From NCBI RefSeq assembly GCF_003597395.2, contig NC_133777.1, positions 14,173,917 to 14,237,916 on the forward strand: a stretch of DNA of 64,000 nucleotides, given 5' to 3'. The translations under genes and the position numbers were made by a program. This DNA is from Chelonoidis abingdonii (taxonomy: Eukaryota > Chordata > Testudines > Testudinidae). The notes beneath the pieces were generated by a model. The model was not told the DNA's origin and searched no databases. It saw nothing but the letters and a program-made list of their open reading frames with translations. Below, piece by piece: positions 54,713 to 64,000 of this stretch; the first letter of the stretch is position 1; the number at the start of each line of letters is the position of its first letter.

Positions 54713-56519
54713 TTGTTAAAAAAAATTTAAATATCAGTCTACACAGCATCCCACTGTGCTAAGGAAGTATCATACTCACGTGACATATGGAAACGCTGAG
54801 GTACAAGGAAATGAAAGACAATGGGAGCTGCTAGGCGCTCATCGCTTTTGAAAGTCAAGCCACTGACCTAGATGCGTAACTTTAGGTACTCAATCTTTTA
54901 AATTCCGGGCCATGACTCACTATCTTTGCAGTTAGGTTACTACTGCAGTGGTTTGGACTGTTGTTATGAAGTACTGCAGTATCTTATAAAAAGTACAATC
55001 ATGCCACTGCTTTCTTCAGACAGTTTTCTGGATGGAATAATTCTTTGATACTTATTTCAGGAAATATCAGTTCCATTTAAGCTGGAAACAATATGTATAA
55101 GCAAGAGGGTGACTCAGAGGTTCCTCGGACTAAAAAACAAGAACAAGGAGATGGAGAAAACCATAGAGGGAAACTTTCTGGTTCACCTTTACTAAACGAG
55201 AACTTAGTCACCAAGCAGGTTTGAATTCTTCCTCTCCCAAGTGTGGCTAGACAGCTGCTTCATATTAGGGTTATATTGCAAGTGCAGAATAATAAAGAAG
55301 GGGATTGGTCCAAGCAAGCTCGTACACAGCTGGGAAGTTATTGCTTTCTCCTCCGCCAAGAACATAAATGTAACTGGGAACCCAGGCCCAGGATGTACAT
55401 ATGTTTTACATAGGCCCACAGCCAAGTGAATGTGATTTCCCCTTGTCTTCATAAACATGCCAGATGCCACATCCCTTGAACTACTGCATTTATCAAAAAC
55501 ATTTTTCCATCATGGAAAAAAATGTCAGGATTTTGTTCTAAACAGCACAGAGTAAACAATGCAGATAACAGGATTAAACAATTTATAAACATAACAGCTG
55601 ATAGATTTTGGTCTGGCAGCAATCACAGCCTGAGAGAAACCCCTTTGTCTTCCAGGAAGGATGCTGGGGATTGCTTTCATCAACCTTAAAACATCGTACA
55701 CTTATCCCAAGACCTACAACTCCAGAGGTATTGCCACTGGTAATTACTGATTTATGATCACAGTCTTTGATGAACAGTTTCACTGGACACACAAAATGTA
55801 TTGTATGTATCCTGCTCAGAGCACAAATAAAAATCAGATTAGAAGGATATGCTCTTTCAGTTGGAATACAATCTGCCACCATACAGAAAAATACCAGCCC
55901 CTATCTATTTTGCAGCCTGCTATTATCCAGTGGATTATGTGTCATAAAGAACAGTCTGCAATGCCATTAAATAAATGAGTTCTGGTAGAAATTGGGTGAT
56001 AGAGGTGACCTCTGCTCTGTTACTTTCCATTGTGGTTGTAGCAGCAGGTAGAAAGTTACAACTCTTCAAGAGAGCAATGTAACAAAACAGGTGAATGAAA
56101 TACAAAGCTACCATTGACATTTTAGAAGTAGTCTGTGAAGAACCATCAAATTGTGACTCTGATACTAAGGCAAAGATTAAGAGGAGATAGCAGTCAAGGA
56201 CCAAATTCTGCTGTCATTTACTCCAGTGAAATCCGATAGAACTGAGTGGCTTAACAGAACAAAATTTCACTCCATCAATTTGTCCTCAGAAATGGATTTT
56301 TTTTTTTTAAACTCAGTACTGAAGTGTCTTGAATATGTAAGTGCAACTTGGAGCCCAGAAGAGTAACCAGTTCCCTGGTGGCAGATCTAGTCCTCGAAAA
56401 TTCTAAAACAATAGAAGTCGAAAAGGAGGCCAGTCTTGGCTGATTTGAGTTATATGAGCCTCAGGTATGGTATGGTAGAGATTGGGAGATGTGTGTGTTG
56501 AGGATTTGACTTATGCCTC
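54713..56519. other. unassigned non-coding DNA
   Basis: No gene recognised. A weak hairpin remnant lies near 56205-56270 (ccaaattctgctgtcattta ... aacaaaatttcactcc). Several 62-99-codon frames overlap on opposite strands around 55580-55980 without domain features. Confidence 0.4.
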
Positions 56520-56800
56520 TTTATTCCATGCATAATAAAGGGTCTTTACCACTACCCTTCCATCTTTGGCAGTCTCTTGCTGCAGTCTTAGCTTCTTCTC
56601 ATGTCATTTTCCTCTTCTGTTGTGCATTTCCAAGTTGTTTTTGGTCTACCTCATCAACTGATGCCCTGGGGATCCAGTCCAATGCCTGTCTTGTTATGTT
56701 GTTCATTTCTTTCCTCCATGTGTATCAGTCATCTCCATTTTCATTCCATGATTTCCTGTCCTGTTGGTTTCTGACTCATCTACAGCAGCTGTTTATAAAA
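56520..56800 (-). mobile_element. RTE-type LINE, C-terminal fragment
   Basis: The minus strand carries NNITRQALDW (about 56675-56705) and EEAKTAARDCQRWKG (about 56550-56595), the order seen in the region after the reverse transcriptase of RTE-like elements (ITRQALDW...EAKTAARDR-RW pattern). The intervening part is frameshifted. It is a different, shorter remnant from the element at 5990. No reverse transcriptase domain remains. Confidence 0.7.
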
Positions 56801-57559
56801 TCTTGAAGTTTAGATCATATGGTGTTGACTTTGCAGATGACATCAAGTTGGAGTTTTATCAAGTTTATTGAAGAAATAGCAGTAAACTGAAAAGCAAAAC
56901 ATTCGGGGCCTAATTTACCACTGCATTATTCCTATTACCCACCAGGGTGAGATCATAAAAGCTAGTTTTGTGTACCCCACTTAGCCAAAAATTCAACGTA
57001 CAGTGGACGAAAGGTTAGTACCCCAAACCTTTGTGCCACCTACTGCCTCTCTGTAACTTGTTTATAGTTTTTCCACTGGGAACAACAAAGGAACAGCCAT
57101 CAGTGAGAGGCTTATGCCACAGAGAAATTACCTGTGAAATCCAACAGGTGATCACTCTAGAGGTCCTGGCTGTCTTAGATGCTACTTCATTCCCAGTCTT
57201 CAAAACCACAGGGAGATTTATTATTAGGGAAAGAAAGCTTAAAGCTAAGTCCTTTAAGCGAAAGAAAAATTGGTGGAACAATCAACTAGAAAAAACAAAG
57301 AAAACTATCTAGATGAGGAAAAGTAAGAACAATTTTCACTAGAATGTCAAATGTTTCACTTAACGGCATAACGACTCAAGGGAAATGTAGGTTCCATGGA
57401 TGTAATAAACCTTGATAACTTAAAGTATGTCCACAGCTTTCTGAAAAGCCTCCCAGCTGAGTTACAATATTTGGGGTACCACGGAAGGAGCCAATGGTGG
57501 ACAAGAGAGAACCAGCACGCAATTGGCATCTACGTCATCTCAGGGTAGGGCAAGGATTG
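56801..57559. other. unassigned non-coding DNA
   Basis: No gene or repeat recognised. A 93-codon + frame (57031-57312) ends in a Lys-rich tract, without recognisable domain. Confidence 0.4.
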
Positions 57560-57685
57560 AGGCCCCAATTCAGCAAAATCTCCCTATTCAGCAAAGTAAA
57601 TGCACATGCCTTACTTTCAGCATGTTTCGGTCCCATTGACTTTAGTGGGACTTATGCATGTGCTGAAGTGTTTTATTGAATCTAG
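57560..57685. repeat. dispersed TTAAGCATGTG / TTGAAGTCAATGG-type repeat
   Basis: ccccaattcagcaaaatctc, cccattgactttagtgggac and atgcatgtgctgaagtgttt belong to the same old family as 661-957 and 62795-63170. Confidence 0.6.
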
Positions 57686-57867
57686 TTAGTAAATGCATAT
57701 GAAGAATGAGCTGCCTCACGTGTTGGGGTGGTTCCATCCAGATCAAGATTGAGGTGCATATCAACTTGCATTGTAGCTTTCCACACTGCTCATGTTCTCT
57801 GCGTAGAACGGGAGCTTCGTCAAATTAGTTCTACTTGGGATAAAGTTGAATGTAAATTTCAGATGGT

Positions 57868-58795
57868 TCATTTCATAGATTCACAGACTCTAGGACTGGA
57901 AGGGACCTTGAGAGGTCATCAAGTCCAGTCCCCTGCCCTCATGGCAGGACTAAATACTGTCTAGACCATCCCTGATAGACATTTATCTAACCTACTCTTA
58001 AATATCTCCAGAGATGGAAATTCCACAACCTCCCTAGGCAATTTATTCCAGTGTTAACAACCCTGACCAGTTAGAAACCTTTTCCTAATGTCCAACCTAA
58101 ACCTCCCTCTGCTGTTAAGCCCATGCTTCTTTTTCTAATTACTTAGAGGGAGAGTGAACAAGTTTTCTCCTCCTCCTGATGACGCCCCTTGATGATACCT
58201 GAAAACTGCTATCCATGTCCCTCTCGTCTGTCTCTTTCCAAACTAAACAAACCCAATCCCGTTTCAGCTTCGCTTCGGGTCATGTGTCTTCAGACTTTAA
58301 TCATTCTTGTTGCTCTTCTCTGGCCCTCTCCAATTTCTCCACATTTTTCTGAAATGTGTGCCAGAACTGGAACAATCTCCAGCTGAGGCCTAACCAGTGC
58401 AGAGTAGAGTGGAAGAATGACTTCTCGTGTCTTGTTTACAACACACCTGTTAATGCATCCCAGAATCATGTTTGCTTTTTCTTGCAACAGCATCACACTG
58501 TTGACTCATATTTAGCTTGTGGTCCACTATAACCCCTAGATCCCTTTCTGCCGTACTCTTTCCTGGACAGTCTCTTCCCATTCTGTATGTGTGATACTGA
58601 TTGTTCCTTCCTAAGTGGAGCACTTTGCATTTGTCTTTATTAAACTTCATCCGGTTTACCTCAGACCATTTCTCCAATTTGTCCAGATCATTTTGAATTA
58701 TTTTGAATTATGACCCTGTCCTCCAAAGCAGTTGCAATCCCTCCCAGTTTGGTATCATCTGCAAACTTAATAAGCGTATTTTCTATGCCAACTTT
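57868..58795 (-). mobile_element. CR1 LINE, 5'-truncated, frameshifted
   Basis: Reverse-strand copy of the same 3' UTR type as 37285 (+ strand gattcacagactctaggact and gggaccttgagaggtcatca). The coding region reads in pieces: MEKWSEVNRMKFNKDKCKVL and GRNNQYHTYRMGRDCPGKST (58560-58677), then ANMILGCINRCVVNKTREVI (about 58413-58475), in different frames. The reverse transcriptase palm is lost at the 5' truncation near 58795. Dead copy. Confidence 0.93.
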
Positions 58796-59165
58796 GTTGT
58801 TTCGTTTCACAAGTTATATATTATTTTAATAATATCACAAGTTTTATATTATTAGTGATGATATTCATGTTATACATTTATATACATTATAACAATATTT
58901 TAATATACAATGAAAATCAAAATGAGATTAACTGACATGATAAAGTCCAACAAGAAGTTTTTACCTTATCGAAATGAAATGTTTTGACATTATCAATATG
59001 AAATGATTCAACAGTATTGAAATGAAATCTTGCAATCGTCCTGGATCAACAGTTTTCAGAATGTGCTTATTTTGCAGGAAATTTTGAAATTTGTTCAGAT
59101 TCAGAATGAAATATTTTTCCAAAATGTCAGAAGTTCCCATGGAACAGAAATTCCTGTTGCCTATC
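58796..59165. repeat. AT-rich low-complexity and foldback-like DNA
   Basis: 58800-58920 is almost entirely A/T with tataatattattttaat-like palindromes. 58940-59165 has ttttgaaatt/aaatgaaat phrases like the AT-rich MITE family. No genes. Confidence 0.5.
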
Positions 59166-60221
59166 AGCTCCAATTTACTGCACCTCAGATCAAAAACCAT
59201 AAGTATATATAATTTTCTAAGTCATTGCTTTTTTCACACGTACATTTTGTAATGTTTTCAGGAGGCCCTGATCTATCTGAGAGGAGACTCTGTGCTCACT
59301 CAATAGCAACATCTAATGGAAAGGTAACTGTAAATGTTGCAAGACCAGCTGTTGTCTGCAGGACCTTTGTATGAGCTGCTCTTCCAACTCGGAGACCTAC
59401 ACAGTAACCAAAATGTCTCCAAAGGACAGAAAGTCCACTAAGATTATGGTTACCTTGTGGGTGCACATGGCTTTCTGAACCTAAGATGACTCAGCAAACT
59501 GAGTCTAAAGAACCAGTACATCTGAATTTGCAAACTACCTTCCTTGCTGGTGTTTGTCTTGTGTGGGGGCTCACTCATCCATCAACTTTGCTAACACACA
59601 ACAGAAAAGATGAGAAAACCCATAAATCCACCTTGGGAAACCTTAGTACTATGGATCAGCATCACTAAAAGGTGGAAATAAAAACATCATCTTCTAGTAT
59701 ATTAGTAATTAAATGACATGGTTTAACTGAGAGCATGTACACTGAAAGAAAAATCAAAATGATCTGAGATTGCCTCTGTGTCAGTCATGTTCTGCATGGC
59801 AAGTTTACTGGGTTTATTTATTTTTCTGGAAATTAATAAAAATAGTAATCTGGTAGCTGACTTTTATCAACAACAATTTGCTCCAACCTACTCCTGCACA
59901 ATGAGTTCACGTTAGATTAGAATATCCGCTGTCAGAATTGAACTCGCAAACACTGGAGTTTTCAGAAAGCTCTGACTTGATCCTTTAATCCAACTTCCTC
60001 ATATTATTAAATTCTCAGTGCTCATCATATGTGATTTGCTCTACCAGATCTATATTGACAATTTCTCCCCATGGATTTATTTCTCTCTGTGTGCATGAGG
60101 AAGGGGTCACCTGAACAGAACCTCTCTACTCTTTCCTGGTTTGCATAACTGGGGATGTATGTGATTTCTAAGGAACTGGAATGGCCCTACCCAAATAATA
60201 AAGTGGGAGATTTATAACCAT
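59166..60221. other. unassigned non-coding DNA
   Basis: No gene or repeat recognised. Confidence 0.4.
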
Positions 60222-60714
60222 TGTGATAAACACAAGACAGATAGCTGCAAACGGAGGGGTAGGAATCAGTCCCAGAGGGTTAAAAGGCCCTCCTCCTTAT
60301 CAACTGAGAGGCAACCACAGGTCAATCAGGTTCAGCTGTGAAAGGGTTACCAAGGTAGCAAATTAGAATCAGCTGAGGGAGAGCTACCTGAGGTTAATTA
60401 GGAGCAGCTGATTCCAACTTGGGGCTGCCCGAGACCTTTTTAAACCCTTCCCTGGGAAGAAGGAAGTGGGGGAGAGCAGAGAGAGAAGGAGCCCTGCTCC
60501 CAGAGCAGCAAAACAGCGAGACTCACCAGGAGGGGAGGCAGTACCCTCTCCCACAAGGGAGTAAGAATACGCTAAACAGGACTGGTGGAGATAGGGGGAG
60601 CAGACTTCCCCTGTGTCCCAAGGGGTCCGCATTACCCAAGCCTGTCTCACCAGGGCTAAAAGCAGCAGAGGCTGGGGAGACTGAGAAGCAGCAGAGGCTG
60701 GGGAGACTGCCACA
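60222..60714 (+). mobile_element. possible LTR-type repeat
   Basis: A GC-richer block starting TGTGATAAACACAAG and ending near gactgccaca, with a ttttaaa box near 60437-60444 where a core promoter might lie. Phrases such as ggttaattaggagcagctga look familiar from turtle LTRs. A 26-bp tandem duplication (agcagcagaggctggggaga, then ctg) sits at 60661-60709. No target duplication found; boundaries are a guess. Confidence 0.4.
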
Positions 60715-62039
60715 CGATATAAAGTATTGTTGAAATACATAACTGTTCATTTCCAGCATTATTCTACCACACACCTGCAGCACAGGCAGAATCTGGCCCT
60801 CAAAGAGTCCAAGTGTGATGTACACTCTGAGGTACCCATCTGCTCTGTGGCACAGGAACAAACTGACATTTTCAGAAAAGATTTATAAAGAGAAACAGGA
60901 AAATCAATCCCCATGGGGCAGCCCACCTTTAAGTTAAAAAGAAAGCTCAAGCAACACTTTTGTTAGCAGTACATTGGTCACAGGAACTGGAGGAGGGGGG
61001 CGGAATAAAGCAGCAAAGTGCATGCAGCAGCTGCAGAAGTAGGTGTACAGAGAACTGAACACTCTGTAGTTTAATTATCTAAAAACACACACACAAGTCA
61101 AAACATGTCTGGTTAAGCAGAGGGGGAAAAACAACTGCGTATATCCTGCTGTTCACTTCTTTTGGTCAATTCCCAGAAATAAACTAGCTACAAAATGCAT
61201 AACATCTACACTCTGCTTCCTCTCTCATGGGATTTGTGGTAGATCCCAGACACCGCAGAACAGAAATACCGGATTACACATACATATATATTTAAGTCTA
61301 TATTTGGAAATAACAAATTAGAGATCCGCTGATTAGTTTGCTCCCTCACAAAAGCTGTAATTAGGTTAAGACATCCTTCCTGACTTTGACTGACGACACA
61401 TGGCATGTCAGAAATTCAACAGCAACAAACACCGTGCTCACCAGAGTTAAGAGAGAACCTAGAGGGGAAATGACATTAACAACTCCTGAGCAAAAAGTGA
61501 TAGAGGCCTGATTTGTGGCTGTCAGCTGGAAGTGTTCAGAGGGAAAAGAGGATTGATATTTTACTAGACATCTCCAGAGAGTGGAAGGATGTAACAACAG
61601 GTAACTCTACCTCCTACATCACTGAGAGATAAAAAGATTTCAGTCATGAAGATAATATACTAGAAAAATATCGATGCAAAGAAAAGCACCACAGAGGGAA
61701 AATAAAAACAAAGAGCTGAACAAAATCCACCTCCAAGTGACATATTAATGGTTTGGTAGGAAAAAAAAATCCCTTAGCAGAAATTACAAAAGTAAATCCC
61801 TTCAAGATAACATCTCCATTTTTGACACTTCTGACTGTCATTTGAAGTATCAGATAATAAGAGAGAGAGATTTCTGTTCCTCTTTTGGACAGTTTTGAAA
61901 TAGAGATGGCATTTGTTCATTATGGTGTGGCTAAGGAAAGATTGAACAAAAGTAATGTAGAATTGTTAATGGGAGATGCGCTAAACAGGATTATTTTTAA
62001 GTGTCACGCTCACTGAGCAAACTGCATCTTACACCCTTT
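60715..62039. other. unassigned non-coding DNA
   Basis: No gene recognised. A short (CA)n lies near 61084-61095. Confidence 0.4.
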
Positions 62040-62794
62040 TTAATCCATCTCAAGGGTACCACTTAGGTGACAGCCTGGCTTCCTCCACCACACTCTGGGA
62101 AGAACCAGGAGGCCCAACCACTGCAGAACTTAGTCTCTGGGCAGCAGCCATGCTAATCCAACAGCATCAGGTACCTGAAACCCCTTTTTCTCGGGGAGCT
62201 TGTGACAGCAGCTGATGAAAGTGATTTGGCACCAGCATCTTCAAAACAAAACAGCTTGTAATTACCAAAAGGGTTCACGGGATTTAGGAAACGGGTTAAC
62301 ACCACAGAGTCCCATAGGCATATTTCCTTACTAAATTTAACCTCTCTATGGAGAGTTCTGCTAGGTCCAGCTTATTCCCGACCCTGGGTTGGGAAAGCCA
62401 GCCTGCTTGCTGCTGTCCCTGGGTCTCTCTCTTCGCAGTCTTGGCAAAACAAGCTATGGCACCAGGGCTGGGGCCCAGGAGTCACTTCTTCATGGCAACG
62501 CACCCAGCTATAGTGTTTGTGGGAATGCTCCTTATCTAGGCCATTTTTTTTTAACCTTTCCTGCTTGGCTCCCCTAGCTACCCTTTTCTTCTAATTCCTT
62601 AGCAAGTAACCCCTTAACAACACACACAGAGAGGCACACACTATATTTAGAAAATATAATAGGGCTATTTCCCAGTTCATCACAAAGAGTCACACTGCGA
62701 ACAGGTCTATCTAATGAAATCTTCCATCGTACCAAAAAGAGTTTTATTAACAAAGGTTTGGCCAACACACAGTATATGGAAAGTAAAGACTCCC
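62040..62794. repeat. repeat-like GC-richer block
   Basis: Composition and phrases (ccaccacactctgggaagaa; gttttattaacaaaggtttg near 62741-62760) resemble an LTR or internal part of an LTR element in minus orientation, with a possible AATAAA at the complement of 62743-62748. No ends, promoter or target duplication were located. Confidence 0.3.
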
Positions 62795-63170
62795 AATTGA
62801 CTCCAATGGGCTTTGGTCCAGGCTCTTGAAGTCTACATTAAGTTACTCATCCTGGCTTTGTACCAAGGACCATGTCATGCCAAGTTACAGAAGAAAATGC
62901 TGCTGCGACACTCAACGTAGGCCCTGAGTCGGCACTCAATTCCTATTCAGCAAAGCACTTAAACACGTGTTGAACTCTAAGCATGTGCTTAAGTCTCCAC
63001 TGGGATTCATCATGCACTGAAGTGATTTGCTGAACAAGGATGGACTTAAGCATGTGGTTAAATGCTTTGCTGATCAAGGGCCACAGACATTGAACCAAAG
63101 CCCGATAAAGTCAATGGGAGCCTTTCATCCGATTTCACTAGTCTTTGGATCAGGTCCCTAGTTGTGTGAA
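62795..63170. repeat. dispersed TTAAGCATGTG-type repeat, longest copy
   Basis: Contains ttaaacacgtgttgaactct, aagcatgtgcttaagtctcc, ggacttaagcatgtggttaa and aaagtcaatgggag. It may itself be a composite of two inverted halves. Confidence 0.6.
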
Positions 63171-64000
63171 AGAATCCCAACTTTGGAAGACGAATCTACA
63201 ACTTCTCTGCATGATTGCTTCGGCAATCCTTACTCACATGAGCCGTCCCATTTACTAGAACTCTTTAAGTGATTATGCCGCTAGTACGGCCATCAGGGTT
63301 ACTCCTACAAGTAAGAATTGCCACATCAGCTCTAAGATTTGAGAAAACTCATGTGGGGCAAAATTAGTAACAATTCTTATAGAAAAACATTACAACATTA
63401 TCTGACAGGAAAAAGGCCAGCTTTTAGGTAACATAGTGAGATGCTAAAGACAACAGCTATCCAAAGAGAGGTTTTACATTCATAAGATCCCAGGTTACAA
63501 AGCATCCACTTTGTTATTTTTATTTCCAAAACCAAAAGTATTTCCAGATACAAAAGTATCTTCTACAGCTTCTTAGCCAGGGCTTCAATATTTTGCCCTT
63601 CTGCATGCATGGATGTTTTCTCTAGGTTGAATATTTAATTATTGTGGTTTAATAATAAAGCCACAGCATGCAATTACTAAGGGCAGAAAGCTGCAGTCCC
63701 TCCCTTTGCTTTCCAAAGGATTATAGGATTATAGAATGTTGTTACAAAATAAATTGTTCCAAGCCATTTTTCTAAAACCTGTTGTGCTGTGGTCCACTGA
63801 ATCCATTCTCTCCCATCTTTGTTTTTCTTTACTAGGATTCTATTTCCTTTCTATAGCTAGATTTTCAGAATCTCTTGCCATATTTTTTTAAATGCAGCAT
63901 TTATCATCCTGAAGGTCACATCCTTTCAGATAGTGGAGTCGACAAGTAAAATTTGCAAAAGCACCTAGGTGATGTATGAGCCTAAGTCTCATTTTCCTAA
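63171..64000. other. unassigned non-coding DNA
   Basis: 63225-63320 shares tactcacatgag-type phrases with 24085-24155. Nothing else recognised up to the window end. Confidence 0.4.

Overview
This window reads as nuclear, non-coding DNA of a reptile, most likely a cryptodiran (hidden-necked) turtle. The clues are several CR1 LINEs, three copies of a tRNA-derived SINE whose 3' tail matches the CR1 3' end (a composition known from cryptodires), MIR-like CORE-SINEs, hAT-type elements with 8-bp target-site duplications, and many short hairpin elements built round CCATTGAAGTCAATGG. I found no protein-coding gene, no convincing exon and no tRNA, rRNA or CRISPR. The only long open frame (37297-38532) is the reverse transcriptase of a 5'-truncated CR1. 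The window is best read as a large intron or an intergenic stretch; I cannot tell which.

Layout. 1-5.9 kb: mostly unrecognised sequence with microsatellites, an AT-rich MITE (4880-5116) and a MIR remnant. 6-9.2 kb: a nested stack, namely a decayed RTE-type LINE (5990-8470) split by a solo LTR (6242-6758, perfect 5-bp duplication GTGGT) and abutted by a reverse-strand CR1 (8474-9230). 10-12 kb: a Penelope-like or otherwise unclassified repeat (10034-10343) with a hammerhead-like core, then a TIR element holding a hairpin MITE (11492-11839). 13.7-20.5 kb: a solo LTR with perfect duplication GGTTG (13736-14451), G-rich DNA, SINEs and another solo LTR (19981-20546). 22-33 kb: simple repeats, a G-rich minisatellite, two abutting TIR elements (25268-26569), SINEs, CR1 and LINE fragments, and two hAT-type MITEs, the second with a perfect 8-bp duplication (32661-33028). 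33-43 kb: an LTR, a GC-rich repeat, the best-preserved CR1 (37285-38622), another hAT MITE (39957-40173), an older CR1 (40738-41278) and a 1-kb hAT-like element carrying a C-rich minisatellite (42122-43128). 43-64 kb: a near-perfect hairpin MITE, CORE-SINEs, a pair of related LTRs in the same orientation (46295-47333 and 48675-49600), further SINE, LINE, CR1 and LTR-like copies, and long unassigned stretches.

The recognisable content is therefore parasitic: autonomous LINEs (CR1, RTE) whose machinery, by known biology, could mobilise the SINEs, and non-autonomous DNA elements that depended on transposases not encoded here. Nesting gives a relative order in places: the LTR at 6242 is younger than the RTE, and the intact CR1 frame at 37297 marks one of the younger insertions. 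The most speculative but most interesting signal is the hammerhead-like core at about 10.1 kb. All family names come from recognition of motifs, not from a database search.
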